Positions 1-9,154 of a stretch of 39,068 bases of DNA are shown piece after piece. The notes beneath the pieces were generated by a model. The model saw only the letters and a program-made list of their open reading frames with translations. It was not told the origin of the DNA and did not search any database. The translations under genes and the position numbers were made by a program. The stretch lies in the NCBI GenBank assembly GCA_027488595.1, contig JAIYBI010000012.1, positions 1-39,068 of the forward strand. Direction: 5' to 3'. Source of the stretch: Opitutaceae bacterium. GTDB taxonomy: Bacteria > Verrucomicrobiota > Verrucomicrobiia > Opitutales > Opitutaceae. How positions within the stretch are numbered: position 1 is the first letter of the stretch; the number at the start of each line of letters is the position of its first letter.

Positions 1-2
1 CG

Positions 3-197
3 CCGCCGCCGCCGCCGGTCGATGCGGGAGCGGACGCCGCGAAGCTGGAGGCCCTGGTCATTGAGGTTATCGCCGCCACTGGCGCCGCCTCGAAAAAGGA
101 AATGGGCAAGGTCATCGCCGCGCTCAAGCAACGCCCCGAGGCCGGCATCATTGATTTCGGCGCCGCCAGCAAGATCGTGCAGTCCAAGCTACCCTGA
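3..197 (+). CDS. GatB/YqeY domain protein, C-terminal part (truncated by window start)
   Basis: Frame starting at base 3 reads ...KLEALVIEVIAATGAASKKEMGKVIAALKQRPEAGIIDFGAASKIVQSKLP*, typical of the YqeY C-terminus. Confidence 0.75.
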   Translation, partial: PPPPPVDAGADAAKLEALVIEVIAATGAASKKEMGKVIAALKQRPEAGIIDFGAASKIVQSKLP

Positions 198-219
198 TCC
201 GCTGGTTTTCTTCGGTGTT

Positions 220-278
220 GTAGCGGGGAGCGCCATGCGACCCGTTCCGATTCCGGGTCGCATGGCGCTCCCCGCTAC
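220..278. repeat. Perfect 25-bp inverted repeat with 9-nt loop; REP/BIME-like and possibly terminator-acting
   Basis: gtagcggggagcgccatgcgacccg (220-244) / cgggtcgcatggcgctccccgctac (254-278); each arm begins with GTAG and contains an internal imperfect hairpin. Confidence 0.8.
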
Positions 279-296
279 GAAATCAGCCAACGCCCC

Positions 297-587
297 TCAA
301 AGCGTCCCCGTCGCGTAAAGCACCGCTAGTATCAGGCACACGAGCGCCACCGCCGTCCAATACCACGGCAATCCGCCGCGCGCTTTCCCCGCCGACTCCC
401 GCTCGTCCGCCGCGTCCTCGCCATTCTCGTCGTCCGGAAACTCCATCCCGTCGTAAACCGAGGCCTCGCGCCACCCGGTGCGTTCGTCAGCCCCGCATTG
501 CGGACATGCCTTCGCTCGGCGCGGGATGTCGCCGCCGCACTGGGCGCATTCATCGGGGGCTGGGGCAGGGGAGGGGCGGGCGGCCAT
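297..587 (-). CDS. Small zinc-ribbon protein with C-terminal TM helix
   Basis: 96 aa from MAARPSP; CAQCGG...CPQCG zinc-ribbon motif and hydrophobic end WYWTAVALVCLILAVLYATG. Confidence 0.6.
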   Translation of the reverse strand: MAARPSPAPAPDECAQCGGDIPRRAKACPQCGADERTGWREASVYDGMEFPDDENGEDAADERESAGKARGGLPWYWTAVALVCLILAVLYATGTL

Positions 588-686
588 TTCCCTATCCCAA
601 GCCTCCCGTCCGCCGCAGCGCAAGCGCCCGCCGCCGGTTTGTGTCGCCTTCCCTCCGGCGAGGCGACAAGCACGCGGGTTACCTGA

Positions 687-1649
687 ATGTCTTTGCCGCA
701 AACTTACACCGTTCCTGACACCATCCGCCGCGAACGCGCGGACAAGGTGCTTGCCGCCGCCTTCCCCGAGCTCAGCCGCGTGGCCTGGCAGCGCAGTTTT
801 GACGCCGGTCTGGTGCTCCGCGCCGGTGTCGTGCTCGACAAGAAAAACGACCTCCACGCCGGCGAGGTCATCGAGTTTGCCCACGCCGACGTCGTCCCTT
901 CCGAGCTCCACGCTTCAGGCACCAAGCTCGATATTCTCTTCGAGGACGCCCACATGCTCGCGGTCAACAAACCCGCCGGCATGGTCGTCCATCCTGGCGC
1001 GGGCACCAAGGACAACACCCTCGTCCACGCCCTGCTCGGCCACTGCGCGGGCACCCTCAGCGGCATCGGCGGCGTTGAGCGTCCCGGCATCGTCCATCGT
1101 CTTGATCGCGATACCACCGGCGTGATGCTAGTGGCCAAGTCAGACGCCGCCCACCGCGCCCTTTCGGAGCAGTTTGCCGGTCGCAATCTGCACAAGGAAT
1201 ACCTCGCCCTCGTCTCCGGCGTGCCCCGCCTGCTCAGCGGCACCCTCGACGGTGCCATCGCGCGCAACAAGATCCACCGCCACCGCATGGCCGTCACCGA
1301 GGACGGCAAACCCGCCCGCACCGATTGGAAACGCGAAGAGGCCTTCCTCCCGCTCGCCGCGCTCATGCGCTGCCACATTCTCACCGGTCGCACCCACCAG
1401 ATCCGCATCCACATGAAGACCGCCGGACACCCGCTGCTCGGCGACGTGACGTATGGCTGGAAGGACTACGGCAAGCTCCCGATCAAGCCGGAGCGGGTGA
1501 TGCTGCACTCCGAGATGATCCGCTTCACCCACCCGATTTCCGGCAAACAGATGGAAGTCCGCGCCCCCTTGCCGCCGGATTTCAAGGCGATGATCGCCGC
1601 GCTACGAACCGCCGCGGAGGCGATCGCGAATCCGGGCAAGCGTGGCTGA
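687..1649 (+). CDS. RluA/RluD-family pseudouridine synthase
   Basis: S4-like N-terminus, catalytic HRLDRDTTGVMLVAKS, C-terminal GRTHQIRIHMKTAGHPLLGD. Confidence 0.92.
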   Translation: MSLPQTYTVPDTIRRERADKVLAAAFPELSRVAWQRSFDAGLVLRAGVVLDKKNDLHAGEVIEFAHADVVPSELHASGTKLDILFEDAHMLAVNKPAGMVVHPGAGTKDNTLVHALLGHCAGTLSGIGGVERPGIVHRLDRDTTGVMLVAKSDAAHRALSEQFAGRNLHKEYLALVSGVPRLLSGTLDGAIARNKIHRHRMAVTEDGKPARTDWKREEAFLPLAALMRCHILTGRTHQIRIHMKTAGHPLLGDVTYGWKDYGKLPIKPERVMLHSEMIRFTHPISGKQMEVRAPLPPDFKAMIAALRTAAEAIANPGKRG

Positions 1650-1685
1650 TTCTCATTCGCATTCAGGCGTAAGCCAATGCCCGAG

Positions 1686-1709
1686 GTAGGAGCGTGCTTG
1701 CACGCGATT
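1686..1709 (+). repeat. REP-like element (GTAG + GCGTGC-TT-GCACGC hairpin)
   Basis: gtaggagcgtgcttgcacgcgatt; exact reverse complement at 1944-1967. Confidence 0.75.
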
Positions 1710-1943
1710 CTGCGCTTCGTCGATGTTTCCAGCGGGTATCCGGTCTTAATCGGAAGGGTTACACAGAGGGCACGAGAGTTGGCACAGAGGTCACGGAGTT
1801 GAATGCCGAGACTGATTGCTGTCCGCAGAGAACTATCGGAATTCTTCTGTATGTATCTCTATTCGTGTTAATTCGTGTAATTCGTGGTTGGTTTTATCTG
1901 CGGTTTTTAGGGTAAAGGGATAAAATCTGCGTTTAACCTCAAA

Positions 1944-1967
1944 AATCGCGTGCAAGCACGCTCCTAC
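1944..1967 (-). repeat. REP-like element, inverted partner of 1686-1709
   Basis: aatcgcgtgcaagcacgctcctac is the exact 24-nt reverse complement of 1686-1709. Confidence 0.75.
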
Positions 1968-2024
1968 GCTCGGACCAGATTAGTCCAACTTTGATCGCGA
2001 ATTGGAATGAGTCGCCTGGTGGCT

Positions 2025-3113
2025 CTAGTGCGCGGGCGCGCCGCCGGCGGCGGTTTCGGCGGCGAGGAGGGGCTCGAAGTTGGCTTTGTCGGTCGCCTTC
2101 ATGTAGGCCTCGCGGGCGCTGATGTCGCCCGAGTCGAAGCGGCGGCGCAGGGAGACGTCCATCGAGATCATGCCATCGGCCATGGAGCCTTCGATGATGT
2201 TTCGGATGGCGGAGATGTTACCTGCGCGGATGGTGCCGCCGAGTGCGTCGTGAGGGAGAAGAATCTCGTGCACCGCGCAGCGGCCGCCGGCTTTCTTTTT
2301 GCAGAGGAGCTGGGAGACCACGCCGCGCAAACAGGAGCCGAGCGTCACGCGGATCTGGTTCTGCTCGTCGGAGGGAAAGGCATCAATGATACGGTCAATC
2401 GTCTTCGGCGCGCTGTTGGTGTGCAGAGTGGCGAAAACGAGCATGCCCATGGAGGCGCAACCGAGGGCGAGGCGGATGGTCTCGAGCTGGCGCATTTCGC
2501 CGACGAGGATGATATCGGGGTCGGCGCGGATGGCGCCCTTGAGCGCGTCGGCAAAGCTGTCGGTGTGTTCCAGGACCTCGCGGTGGACGATAATGGAGGC
2601 CTTGTTCTGGTGAACAAACTCGATGGGGTCCTCGACCGTGACGATGTGGCGGGTGGAGGTGACGTTGATGTAGTCCATCATGGCGGCGAGGGTAGTGGAT
2701 TTACCACTACCGGTCGGGCCGGTGACAAGGACAAGGCCCTCGCGGAGCGAGCAAAGTTTCTTGAGCGACTCGGGGAGCTTGAGGTCGTCGAAGGAGAGGA
2801 TCTTCGACGGAATCTGACGGAAGACGGCGGCCATGCCCCAGGCGTTGCGTAGGTAATTGACGCGGAAACGGGCGAGCCCGGGGATTTCGTAGGCGAAGTC
2901 GAGGTCGTGGACCTTGAGATAGGTTTCCCAGCGGTGGGGGGCGCAGATCTCCTTGAGGAGTTCCTCCATACGCTCGGTGGTAACGAGGGGGAACTCGGTG
3001 AGGTCCACAAGGGAGCCGGAAACACGGGCGCGCGGGTGGATGCCGATCATCATGTGAAGATCGGAGCCATCTTTGGCGCGCATGGAGCGGAGGAGTTGAT
3101 CAATCGCGGGCAT
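2025..3113 (-). CDS. pilT: Type IV pilus retraction ATPase, PilT family
   Basis: Walker A GPTGSGKSTTL, ADPDIILVGEMRQLETI, FATLHTNSAPKTIDRIIDAFP. Confidence 0.9.
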   Translation of the reverse strand: MPAIDQLLRSMRAKDGSDLHMMIGIHPRARVSGSLVDLTEFPLVTTERMEELLKEICAPHRWETYLKVHDLDFAYEIPGLARFRVNYLRNAWGMAAVFRQIPSKILSFDDLKLPESLKKLCSLREGLVLVTGPTGSGKSTTLAAMMDYINVTSTRHIVTVEDPIEFVHQNKASIIVHREVLEHTDSFADALKGAIRADPDIILVGEMRQLETIRLALGCASMGMLVFATLHTNSAPKTIDRIIDAFPSDEQNQIRVTLGSCLRGVVSQLLCKKKAGGRCAVHEILLPHDALGGTIRAGNISAIRNIIEGSMADGMISMDVSLRRRFDSGDISAREAYMKATDKANFEPLLAAETAAGGAPAH

Positions 3114-3217
3114 GGGGAAGAAAAGGGCTGAAGGACTTAAGAGCTGAAACGGCAGTGAAGGATTTGGGTGAAGGTTTGGGACCTCAGGTTTCAGGTCTCA
3201 GCCCTCAGGTCTTGTAT

Positions 3218-4639
3218 TTAGTCGGAGCCTGGGACGGCCTGGCGGACGGCCTTGTTGAGGATGTTGGTGCGGGCGACCTCGTTGGTGACGATGCCATCCT
3301 TCCAAAGGTTGAGGATGGAGTTGTCCATTGAGATCATGCCCTCGCGTTTGCCGGTATCGAGGGCGCTGGGGATGCCCTGGGTCTTGCCATCGCGGACCAT
3401 GGAGGAGACGGCGAGGGTGTTGACCAGAATCTCGCAGGCGAGGGCGACGCCGCCGGCCTTGGCGGGGAGGAGGCGCTGGCAGATGATGCCACGGAGACTT
3501 TGCGCGACCATGGCGCGGATTTGGGGCTGCTGGCCGGGCGGGAAGACGTCGAGGAGACGGTTGAGGGTCGAGGTGGCGTCACTGGTGTGCATGGTGCCGA
3601 TCACCAAGTGGCCGGTTTCGGAGGCACTGATGGCGAGCTCGATGGTGGCGAGGTCGCGCAGCTCTCCGATGACGATGACATCGGGGTCCTCGCGGAGCGC
3701 GCCCTTGAGTGCGCTGGCGAAGGAGGCGGTGTGGTGGCCGGCCTGACGCTGGGTGACGTTGCAGCCCTGGCTCTGGTGGAGGAACTCGATGGGGTCCTCG
3801 ATAGTGATGATGTGGTCGTCGCGGGTGCGGTTGAGCTGATCAATGAGGGAGTTGAGCGTGGTGGTCTTGCCGGCGCCGACGGGGCCGGTGACGAGGATGA
3901 GGCCGTTGTGGTAGCTGAGGAGCTTTTCGATGACCGTGGTGTTTTTAAAACCGAGCTCGGCGGGGGTGCGGATGTGTTCGGGGACGATGCGGTAGGTGCC
4001 CTTGCAGCCGTCCTTGTGCTCCATGAGATTTACGCGGATGCGGCGGCCGCCCTGCATGGCTAGGGCGTAGTCGTAATCGCGCTTCTTGGTAAAGTGTTCG
4101 ACCTCGTCGGGCGCGAGCAGACAGGTGTTGAGACGGAGCGATTCGGTGGCGGTAAGCGGAGTGGAGTTGAGGAAACTCAGTGCTCTCATGCGGCGGACGT
4201 AGGGCGCGGCACCGGCGGAGAGATGAAGGTCGCTGGCACCGAGGTTTTGCGACGTGGTGAGCAAGCCGAGCATGAACGGCTTCAGGTCGGCGTCCGGCAT
4301 GGAGGCGACAGCGCTAAAATCTACGTGGCCCGCGTCGGAGGCGACGGGCGCAGGCGTGACGGAGAGCCAGACGGGGTCCTGCACGGCGGCGGCCTTGGGC
4401 GGAGCGGCGAGGGCGAGGGGTGGCGGCTCGGTGGCGGAGAGAGCGAGGGTCTGCGACTCCTCGACGAGCCGGTTGAGTAAGTCGAGATCGGTCGTGATGT
4501 CCTGATCAAGCAAGGCCTGGCCGAAAGAGAGAGCGTCGGCCCCGGGGGCGAGCGAGTGGGCGATCAGCGCGGCGCGTTTGGCATCGAGGACGTTTTCTTG
4601 CACGCACAGGGATACGATCCAAGGGACTTCTTTATGCAT
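3218..4639 (-). CDS. PilT-family ATPase with extra N-terminal domain
   Basis: Start chosen at MHKEVPW; GPVGAGKTTTLNSLIDQLN Walker A, EDPDVIVIGELRDLATIE, GTMHTSDATSTLNRLLDVFP; ~130-aa N-terminal extension absent from the neighbouring PilT. Confidence 0.88.
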   Translation of the reverse strand: MHKEVPWIVSLCVQENVLDAKRAALIAHSLAPGADALSFGQALLDQDITTDLDLLNRLVEESQTLALSATEPPPLALAAPPKAAAVQDPVWLSVTPAPVASDAGHVDFSAVASMPDADLKPFMLGLLTTSQNLGASDLHLSAGAAPYVRRMRALSFLNSTPLTATESLRLNTCLLAPDEVEHFTKKRDYDYALAMQGGRRIRVNLMEHKDGCKGTYRIVPEHIRTPAELGFKNTTVIEKLLSYHNGLILVTGPVGAGKTTTLNSLIDQLNRTRDDHIITIEDPIEFLHQSQGCNVTQRQAGHHTASFASALKGALREDPDVIVIGELRDLATIELAISASETGHLVIGTMHTSDATSTLNRLLDVFPPGQQPQIRAMVAQSLRGIICQRLLPAKAGGVALACEILVNTLAVSSMVRDGKTQGIPSALDTGKREGMISMDNSILNLWKDGIVTNEVARTNILNKAVRQAVPGSD

Positions 4640-4904
4640 AGGGGAAGGGAGAGCGGAACAAATGAGGACAGGGAAGGGAAGCGTTTGTGCAGGAAAACTT
4701 GAGGTGGTGGTAATACCCCCTTGGCAACCGGGCACACCGATAATGCGACGTTCGAATTGAGGCACGTTGTTGGCTGACGCCGGATCCGCCTGCGTTGCGG
4801 GTGATCATTGGCCAACTCACGCGGCCACCGATGATCCACCTTGCAGGGCATCGTTACTCCCTTCGCTAGCTATCCGATCGTCAGTTCCCCGGCCCGTGAG
4901 AATA

Positions 4905-4930
4905 AAAAAGCCGGGGCTCGAGGCCCCGGC
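4905..4930 (-). terminator. Intrinsic terminator of the minus-strand gene at 4969-8694
   Basis: GCCGGGGC-tcgag-GCCCCGGC hairpin with A6 on the + strand (U-tract on the minus transcript). Confidence 0.8.
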
Positions 4931-4968
4931 CTTGGCCGGCTGACGAAAGGTGTCGGCGGATTTTTCCG

Positions 4969-7900
4969 TTACGGAGCAAGAGTGGCCTCGAGGCGAAGGA
5001 AAGTCCTGGACCCGGTCGTAACGGTATAAACTCTGCGCTGGCCCGTGATCACACCGGTTTGGTCACCCACGGTGCCACTTCCTGCCGGGCTTCCGCTTAC
5101 GCCGGTGGTTGTCCAAGTGCCGGTGGCGAGATCGGGCCTCGTTGTGCCGACGACATTGAGCTTGGGGTCGTCGGTGCGCACTACGGCGGTGAGCACGAGG
5201 GTGGTGGAAGTGCCGCTGAGCACCGGAGCCTGCACGGTGTCGCTCGGGCTGTTGGCGCCGAGGGCATACTTCATCAGCGGGGAGAGGCCATCCGCGCCGA
5301 CCGTGGTGGGATTGGCGATTGAGACGGTGACGTTGCGGATAGCGGGAGTGGCGGGGTTGCCGGCGACGTCGGTGGCGTTGTAGGTGACGGGATAAACGCC
5401 GGGCTTGGCGGTATTCACCGTGCCGGTGGGGACAACCGTAGAGCTATCGTCGGCGGTGGCACCGGCGTCGGTGTAGGTCGCACCCCATGCGGCGGAGTTG
5501 CTGCCCGGGCTGGTTACAGTGATGATCGGTGCCGTGGTATCCAATGTGACGGCGAGCGTGTTGCTGGCGAGAGACACGTTGGGGACGCTTGCGGTATCAG
5601 TCACCGTGGCGGTCAAGGAGCGGTTGCCAGGAGCCAAGACGCTGGTGGTGAGATTGATCGAACCGGTGCTGATGTTGCCAGCCGAGAGGGTGGCGGAGGC
5701 GACTTGGGTGGCACCGTCGAAGAGCTTCACCACGTCGCCTGCAAGTGGAGCGGTGGCGCCGGCGCCATTGAGGGTAACAACGACGGTGGGCGTGGTTGAG
5801 TTGGTAATCAGGTCGCTGCCGCTCGAGCCGGTGTCGGAGGCGGCGAGCAAGGCGATGGTGGGCGCGGCAGGTGCGGTGGTGTCGCTGGCACCGACGTAGT
5901 TGATCGTAATGGTTGTGGAATCCACCAGAAGAGTGAGCCCTTCGATGGGATCGCTCAGGGTCGGGGTGCCGCTGATTGAAGCGGCAGTGAAGAGGGTGGT
6001 GTTCCCGCTAAGCGGGGTGCCGACGATTTTAACGGTGTTGTTACCGGAGAAGGTCAGCGTGGAGCTTGAGGTCACAGGCTTCGTGACATCGAGCTGGAGG
6101 GTGGTGCCGGCGGCCAGCGAGATGCCGGAAGCCTGACTGCCGCCAAGCCCGAGAGTGCCGAGGATGACGTTGGTGGGGCCGGTGTAGGTGTTGTTGCCGC
6201 CGAGAATCCAGGTGCCGGTGCCGTCCTTGGTCAGAGCGACGACGGCAGTGCCGTTGCCTCCCGACAAGTTATCGGCAATGACGCCCGAAATCGTGTTCGC
6301 CTGCGTGTTGGAGCCTTTGAGGGTGAGCACACGGACTGCGGTGGCGTTTACGCCGATCTGCGGCGTATTGAAAGCGGGGGCACTGAAGACCAGCGCACCG
6401 GAGCTTCCGTTTTGCTCAATGCTGGCGCCGCCAGTTCCCACGGAGGTGGTGCCGACGCCGATCTGGATCGTGCGGTCAGTGGTTTCACCGGTGCCGACAT
6501 AACGCAGGTTGCCGTCCGAGGCGTTGATTCCGAAAAAGATCAGACCGTTGGGCACCGTGGTCGGCGCACCGAAGCTGCTGCTGGCAGTGCCGCCCACCAC
6601 ACTGTTGAACGAAGACATCTGAACCAGGCCGCCGGCCAAAGTAGTGGAGCCCGAGTAGGTATTATTGCCGGAGACGATGGTGGTGCCGGTAACGTCCACA
6701 GGACGAAATATCGCTCCGAAGGCGAGGCCGCCATCATCAATCACGCCGGAGACCTCCAAGGTAGCGTTGCCCGCCGCACCGATACGAGCGCCCGTTGCAC
6801 CGAGCGTGACATTCCCCGTCCACTTGCTGGAGCCGGACCGGCCCTGCAATGCTCCATTGGCGCCGGTCCCGCCGCTGCCGATGATGGTGATGGCTTCGCC
6901 GCTGATCGTGATGTTGCCATAGAGCCCGAGGCGGGCGGTGTCCTCGACTCTCGTGCCGCCGGCGGTGGTGCCGAGGGCACCGGCATCCAGAACTGCGAGT
7001 TCGCCTGCGCTCACCGTCGTGAGACCCGAATAGGTGTTGGCAGTGGCGAAGGTCAAATTGCCGGTGCCGGTCTTGAGCAGTGGGCGGCTTCCGGTTAACG
7101 TGACGGTTTGGTTGGCCGTTCCGGTCGTGGAGTCCACGTTGATGGCGATGCCGGATGCCGCATCCAAAGTGAAGCCCTCGGGCGAACCGGCATTAAACAC
7201 AGTAGCTATGTCCGAAGCGGAGTAGTAAGCGGGGTCCGTATCGTGCAGACCAAAGCCCACGCTGCCCGTGGCGGTGGCGGTGACCGTGCCGGATGCTTTG
7301 GCGGCTCTCCTTGCAAACGTCAGAACACCCGCATTGACCAGGGTCGCTCCGGTGTAGGTGTTGGTGCCGGAGAGAATCAGGGTGCCGTTGCCGGTCTTGG
7401 TGAGGTTACCCAGAGAGGTATGGTCCGAGAGATTGCCGGAGAGGGTGATGGTCCTGGCGGTGCCGGCAGCGCCGGCCGCTTGAATCGTCGCCCCGGAGCC
7501 GTTGCCCAGCTTCATATTGAGGGCGGAGGTCCAGTCTGCCGAGGCCCCCAAGGTGCCGCCGAGGAGATTGATTTCTGTGTTGATACCGTTCGCCACGGTG
7601 GCCCTCGTCATGTTCGCACTGCCGATGTAGAGATTGCCGGCGCTGAGCTCAATGCGCGCAGTTGAAAGCGGATCATAGGTGCCGGTGCCGCCGATCGCCA
7701 CGCCGTTCACGGTCGCGTTGCCGCCTGATACCTTAAAGGTCGCAACTCGGTTTGCCACGGAGCCCTGGCCGAAAAGGGCAAGGGTGTTGAAGGTGGCATT
7801 TGAGCTCCCGATCGTGAGTGTGCCGCCGGCTTGAATATCGAGCGTGGCGTTAGAGCCAACGTTGGTTGATGCACCACCCACGATTGTAAAACGGGCTGAG

Positions 7901-8694
7901 GAGGCGGTGCCCACGTTCATCGTGCCGCCATCTTTCACGATGAGGGTCGCTAAATTGACGCTGGTGTTGCCCGTTCTTCCAAGGACTGCGGGCGTGGTGG
8001 CATTCAGGACTCCCGTGCCCGAGACCGTGTAGGTTGTGTTTAAATTATTAGCATTTCCGATATTACTGAGCGAGGTGCCGCTCAAATTCACCGTGCCGGC
8101 GCTATGGTTGGTTACGGCATTATTGAAAACCATGAACCCGGATGTGCTGATGTTGCCACCGGTCAGGTTGAGCGTTCCGGCGCCGGAGAAGGTGTAGTTC
8201 GCGGTGCTGAATCCGCCGCCCAAATTCAGAGTGCCGTTGTTGGTGTTGACTGCCATTGCGCCGACGACGGCGACGACTGGGGAGTTAATCGTGGCGGTCT
8301 TTCCCGCGGCCACGGTGATGCCATAATTGGTGGTCGTCGTATTGCCGAGAAAAAGCGCGCCTCCGGTGAGTTGGTAGCCGGAGCTACTGAAGGTAAGCCC
8401 TTGCACCGCCATCTGTGAGGGAAGGGTGACGACATACTGATTCGCAGTCCCATCCGTTCCGGCAAAGGTGGCGCTGTTGGTGGATGAAGTCGTGGAAGTC
8501 TGGGACCATGGCTCGTTGCTGGTGCTGTTGTTCCAGTTCGGATCCGAAAGCGTCCAATTGCCACTTCCAGCGTCGATCGTGGCTCCGTTTGACGTTACCG
8601 AATCCCAAGAGAGGGCGGCGGCACGCAAAGCAGGGGCAGCGGGGGCTAGGAAAAGGGCAGCAGCAAGGGCAGTAGTAAGGCGGGGTAGGTTCAT
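4969..8694 (-). CDS. Giant secreted protein with autotransporter-associated beta-strand (PATR) repeats and Ig-like domains
   Basis: Signal peptide MNLPRLTTALAAALFLAPAAPALRA; repeated LTKTGNGTLILSGTNTYTGATLVNAG motifs; DTTAPIITVTSPG...YPVTYNATDVAGNPA Ig-like region. Start chosen at MNLPRL (ORF opens at 8721). Confidence 0.85.
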   Translation of the reverse strand: MNLPRLTTALAAALFLAPAAPALRAAALSWDSVTSNGATIDAGSGNWTLSDPNWNNSTSNEPWSQTSTTSSTNSATFAGTDGTANQYVVTLPSQMAVQGLTFSSSGYQLTGGALFLGNTTTTNYGITVAAGKTATINSPVVAVVGAMAVNTNNGTLNLGGGFSTANYTFSGAGTLNLTGGNISTSGFMVFNNAVTNHSAGTVNLSGTSLSNIGNANNLNTTYTVSGTGVLNATTPAVLGRTGNTSVNLATLIVKDGGTMNVGTASSARFTIVGGASTNVGSNATLDIQAGGTLTIGSSNATFNTLALFGQGSVANRVATFKVSGGNATVNGVAIGGTGTYDPLSTARIELSAGNLYIGSANMTRATVANGINTEINLLGGTLGASADWTSALNMKLGNGSGATIQAAGAAGTARTITLSGNLSDHTSLGNLTKTGNGTLILSGTNTYTGATLVNAGVLTFARRAAKASGTVTATATGSVGFGLHDTDPAYYSASDIATVFNAGSPEGFTLDAASGIAINVDSTTGTANQTVTLTGSRPLLKTGTGNLTFATANTYSGLTTVSAGELAVLDAGALGTTAGGTRVEDTARLGLYGNITISGEAITIIGSGGTGANGALQGRSGSSKWTGNVTLGATGARIGAAGNATLEVSGVIDDGGLAFGAIFRPVDVTGTTIVSGNNTYSGSTTLAGGLVQMSSFNSVVGGTASSSFGAPTTVPNGLIFFGINASDGNLRYVGTGETTDRTIQIGVGTTSVGTGGASIEQNGSSGALVFSAPAFNTPQIGVNATAVRVLTLKGSNTQANTISGVIADNLSGGNGTAVVALTKDGTGTWILGGNNTYTGPTNVILGTLGLGGSQASGISLAAGTTLQLDVTKPVTSSSTLTFSGNNTVKIVGTPLSGNTTLFTAASISGTPTLSDPIEGLTLLVDSTTITINYVGASDTTAPAAPTIALLAASDTGSSGSDLITNSTTPTVVVTLNGAGATAPLAGDVVKLFDGATQVASATLSAGNISTGSINLTTSVLAPGNRSLTATVTDTASVPNVSLASNTLAVTLDTTAPIITVTSPGSNSAAWGATYTDAGATADDSSTVVPTGTVNTAKPGVYPVTYNATDVAGNPATPAIRNVTVSIANPTTVGADGLSPLMKYALGANSPSDTVQAPVLSGTSTTLVLTAVVRTDDPKLNVVGTTRPDLATGTWTTTGVSGSPAGSGTVGDQTGVITGQRRVYTVTTGSRTFLRLEATLAP

Positions 8695-8738
8695 AGGGGT
8701 GGGAAGACTGAGGAGAATCACGACGTGTGGCCGGCAGA

Positions 8739-8772
8739 GCGCAACAGGAACGTATGCGATCCCGTTAGGTTT
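8739..8772 (-). promoter_or_regulatory. Bipartite motif copy 1, upstream of 4969-8694
   Basis: Minus strand AAACCTAACGGGATCG-N9-CTGTTGCGC, 44 nt before the predicted start. Confidence 0.7.
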
Positions 8773-9154
8773 CGGGTTCAGCTCTCGATTCTGGCGGCTT
8801 CGGATTCAGGCTGATATCTGCGGATCTACCCGCTGCGGGGAGAAGGGTTCTCTAAAACGGTTCGATTCACCTCCGTGAATTCCCGTCTAAAAACTGGATG
8901 CTTTGGGGGCGGCCATTTTTTCTTCGCGCCCCTGTGTGACGCTTCGCGATTAAGAAATCCACGTTTCGCGCGCGCTTAAAGCAACCGGGCAAAACGAAGG
9001 TCACCCGGCGATCGGCGTTGAAACGGAATCATCTTTAAATTGACCTCCCTGCCGCAGGCCTCTTCCTGCCCACCTTTCTTCGGTGGCTACGTTCTAGGGG
9101 CCTGATTGCGTGGCTCAGTCGCCCGGCCCCACCTTAGCCCCCTCTCCCTCTCTT

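Noticed and set aside
1694-1915. 73-aa ORF between the REP elements
   Set aside because: Composed of REP and word-repeat DNA, with no recognisable protein features.
2007-2852. Long + strand ORF opposite pilT (281 aa) and many similar antisense ORFs, e.g. 9239-10096(-), 14707-15615(-), 20421-21437(-), 21847-23157(+), 32317-33528(-)
   Set aside because: High-GC shadow ORFs overlapping confidently identified genes; translations show no recognisable domains and have composition typical of antisense frames.
8484-8878. Small ORFs in the intergenic/start region of the giant gene (e.g. 8468-8878 +)
   Set aside because: Mostly antisense to the signal-peptide region, low-complexity translation, no start-signal support.
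8850-8882. tRNA T-loop-like string ggttcgattcacctccg
   Set aside because: No matching T-stem, anticodon arm or acceptor stem nearby; chance match in an intergenic region.
9015-9045. Possible fifth copy of the bipartite motif (gttgaaacggaatcatctttaaattgac)
   Set aside because: Only AACGGAATC matches; the flanks and the C(T/G)NTTGYGY half after 9 nt are missing.
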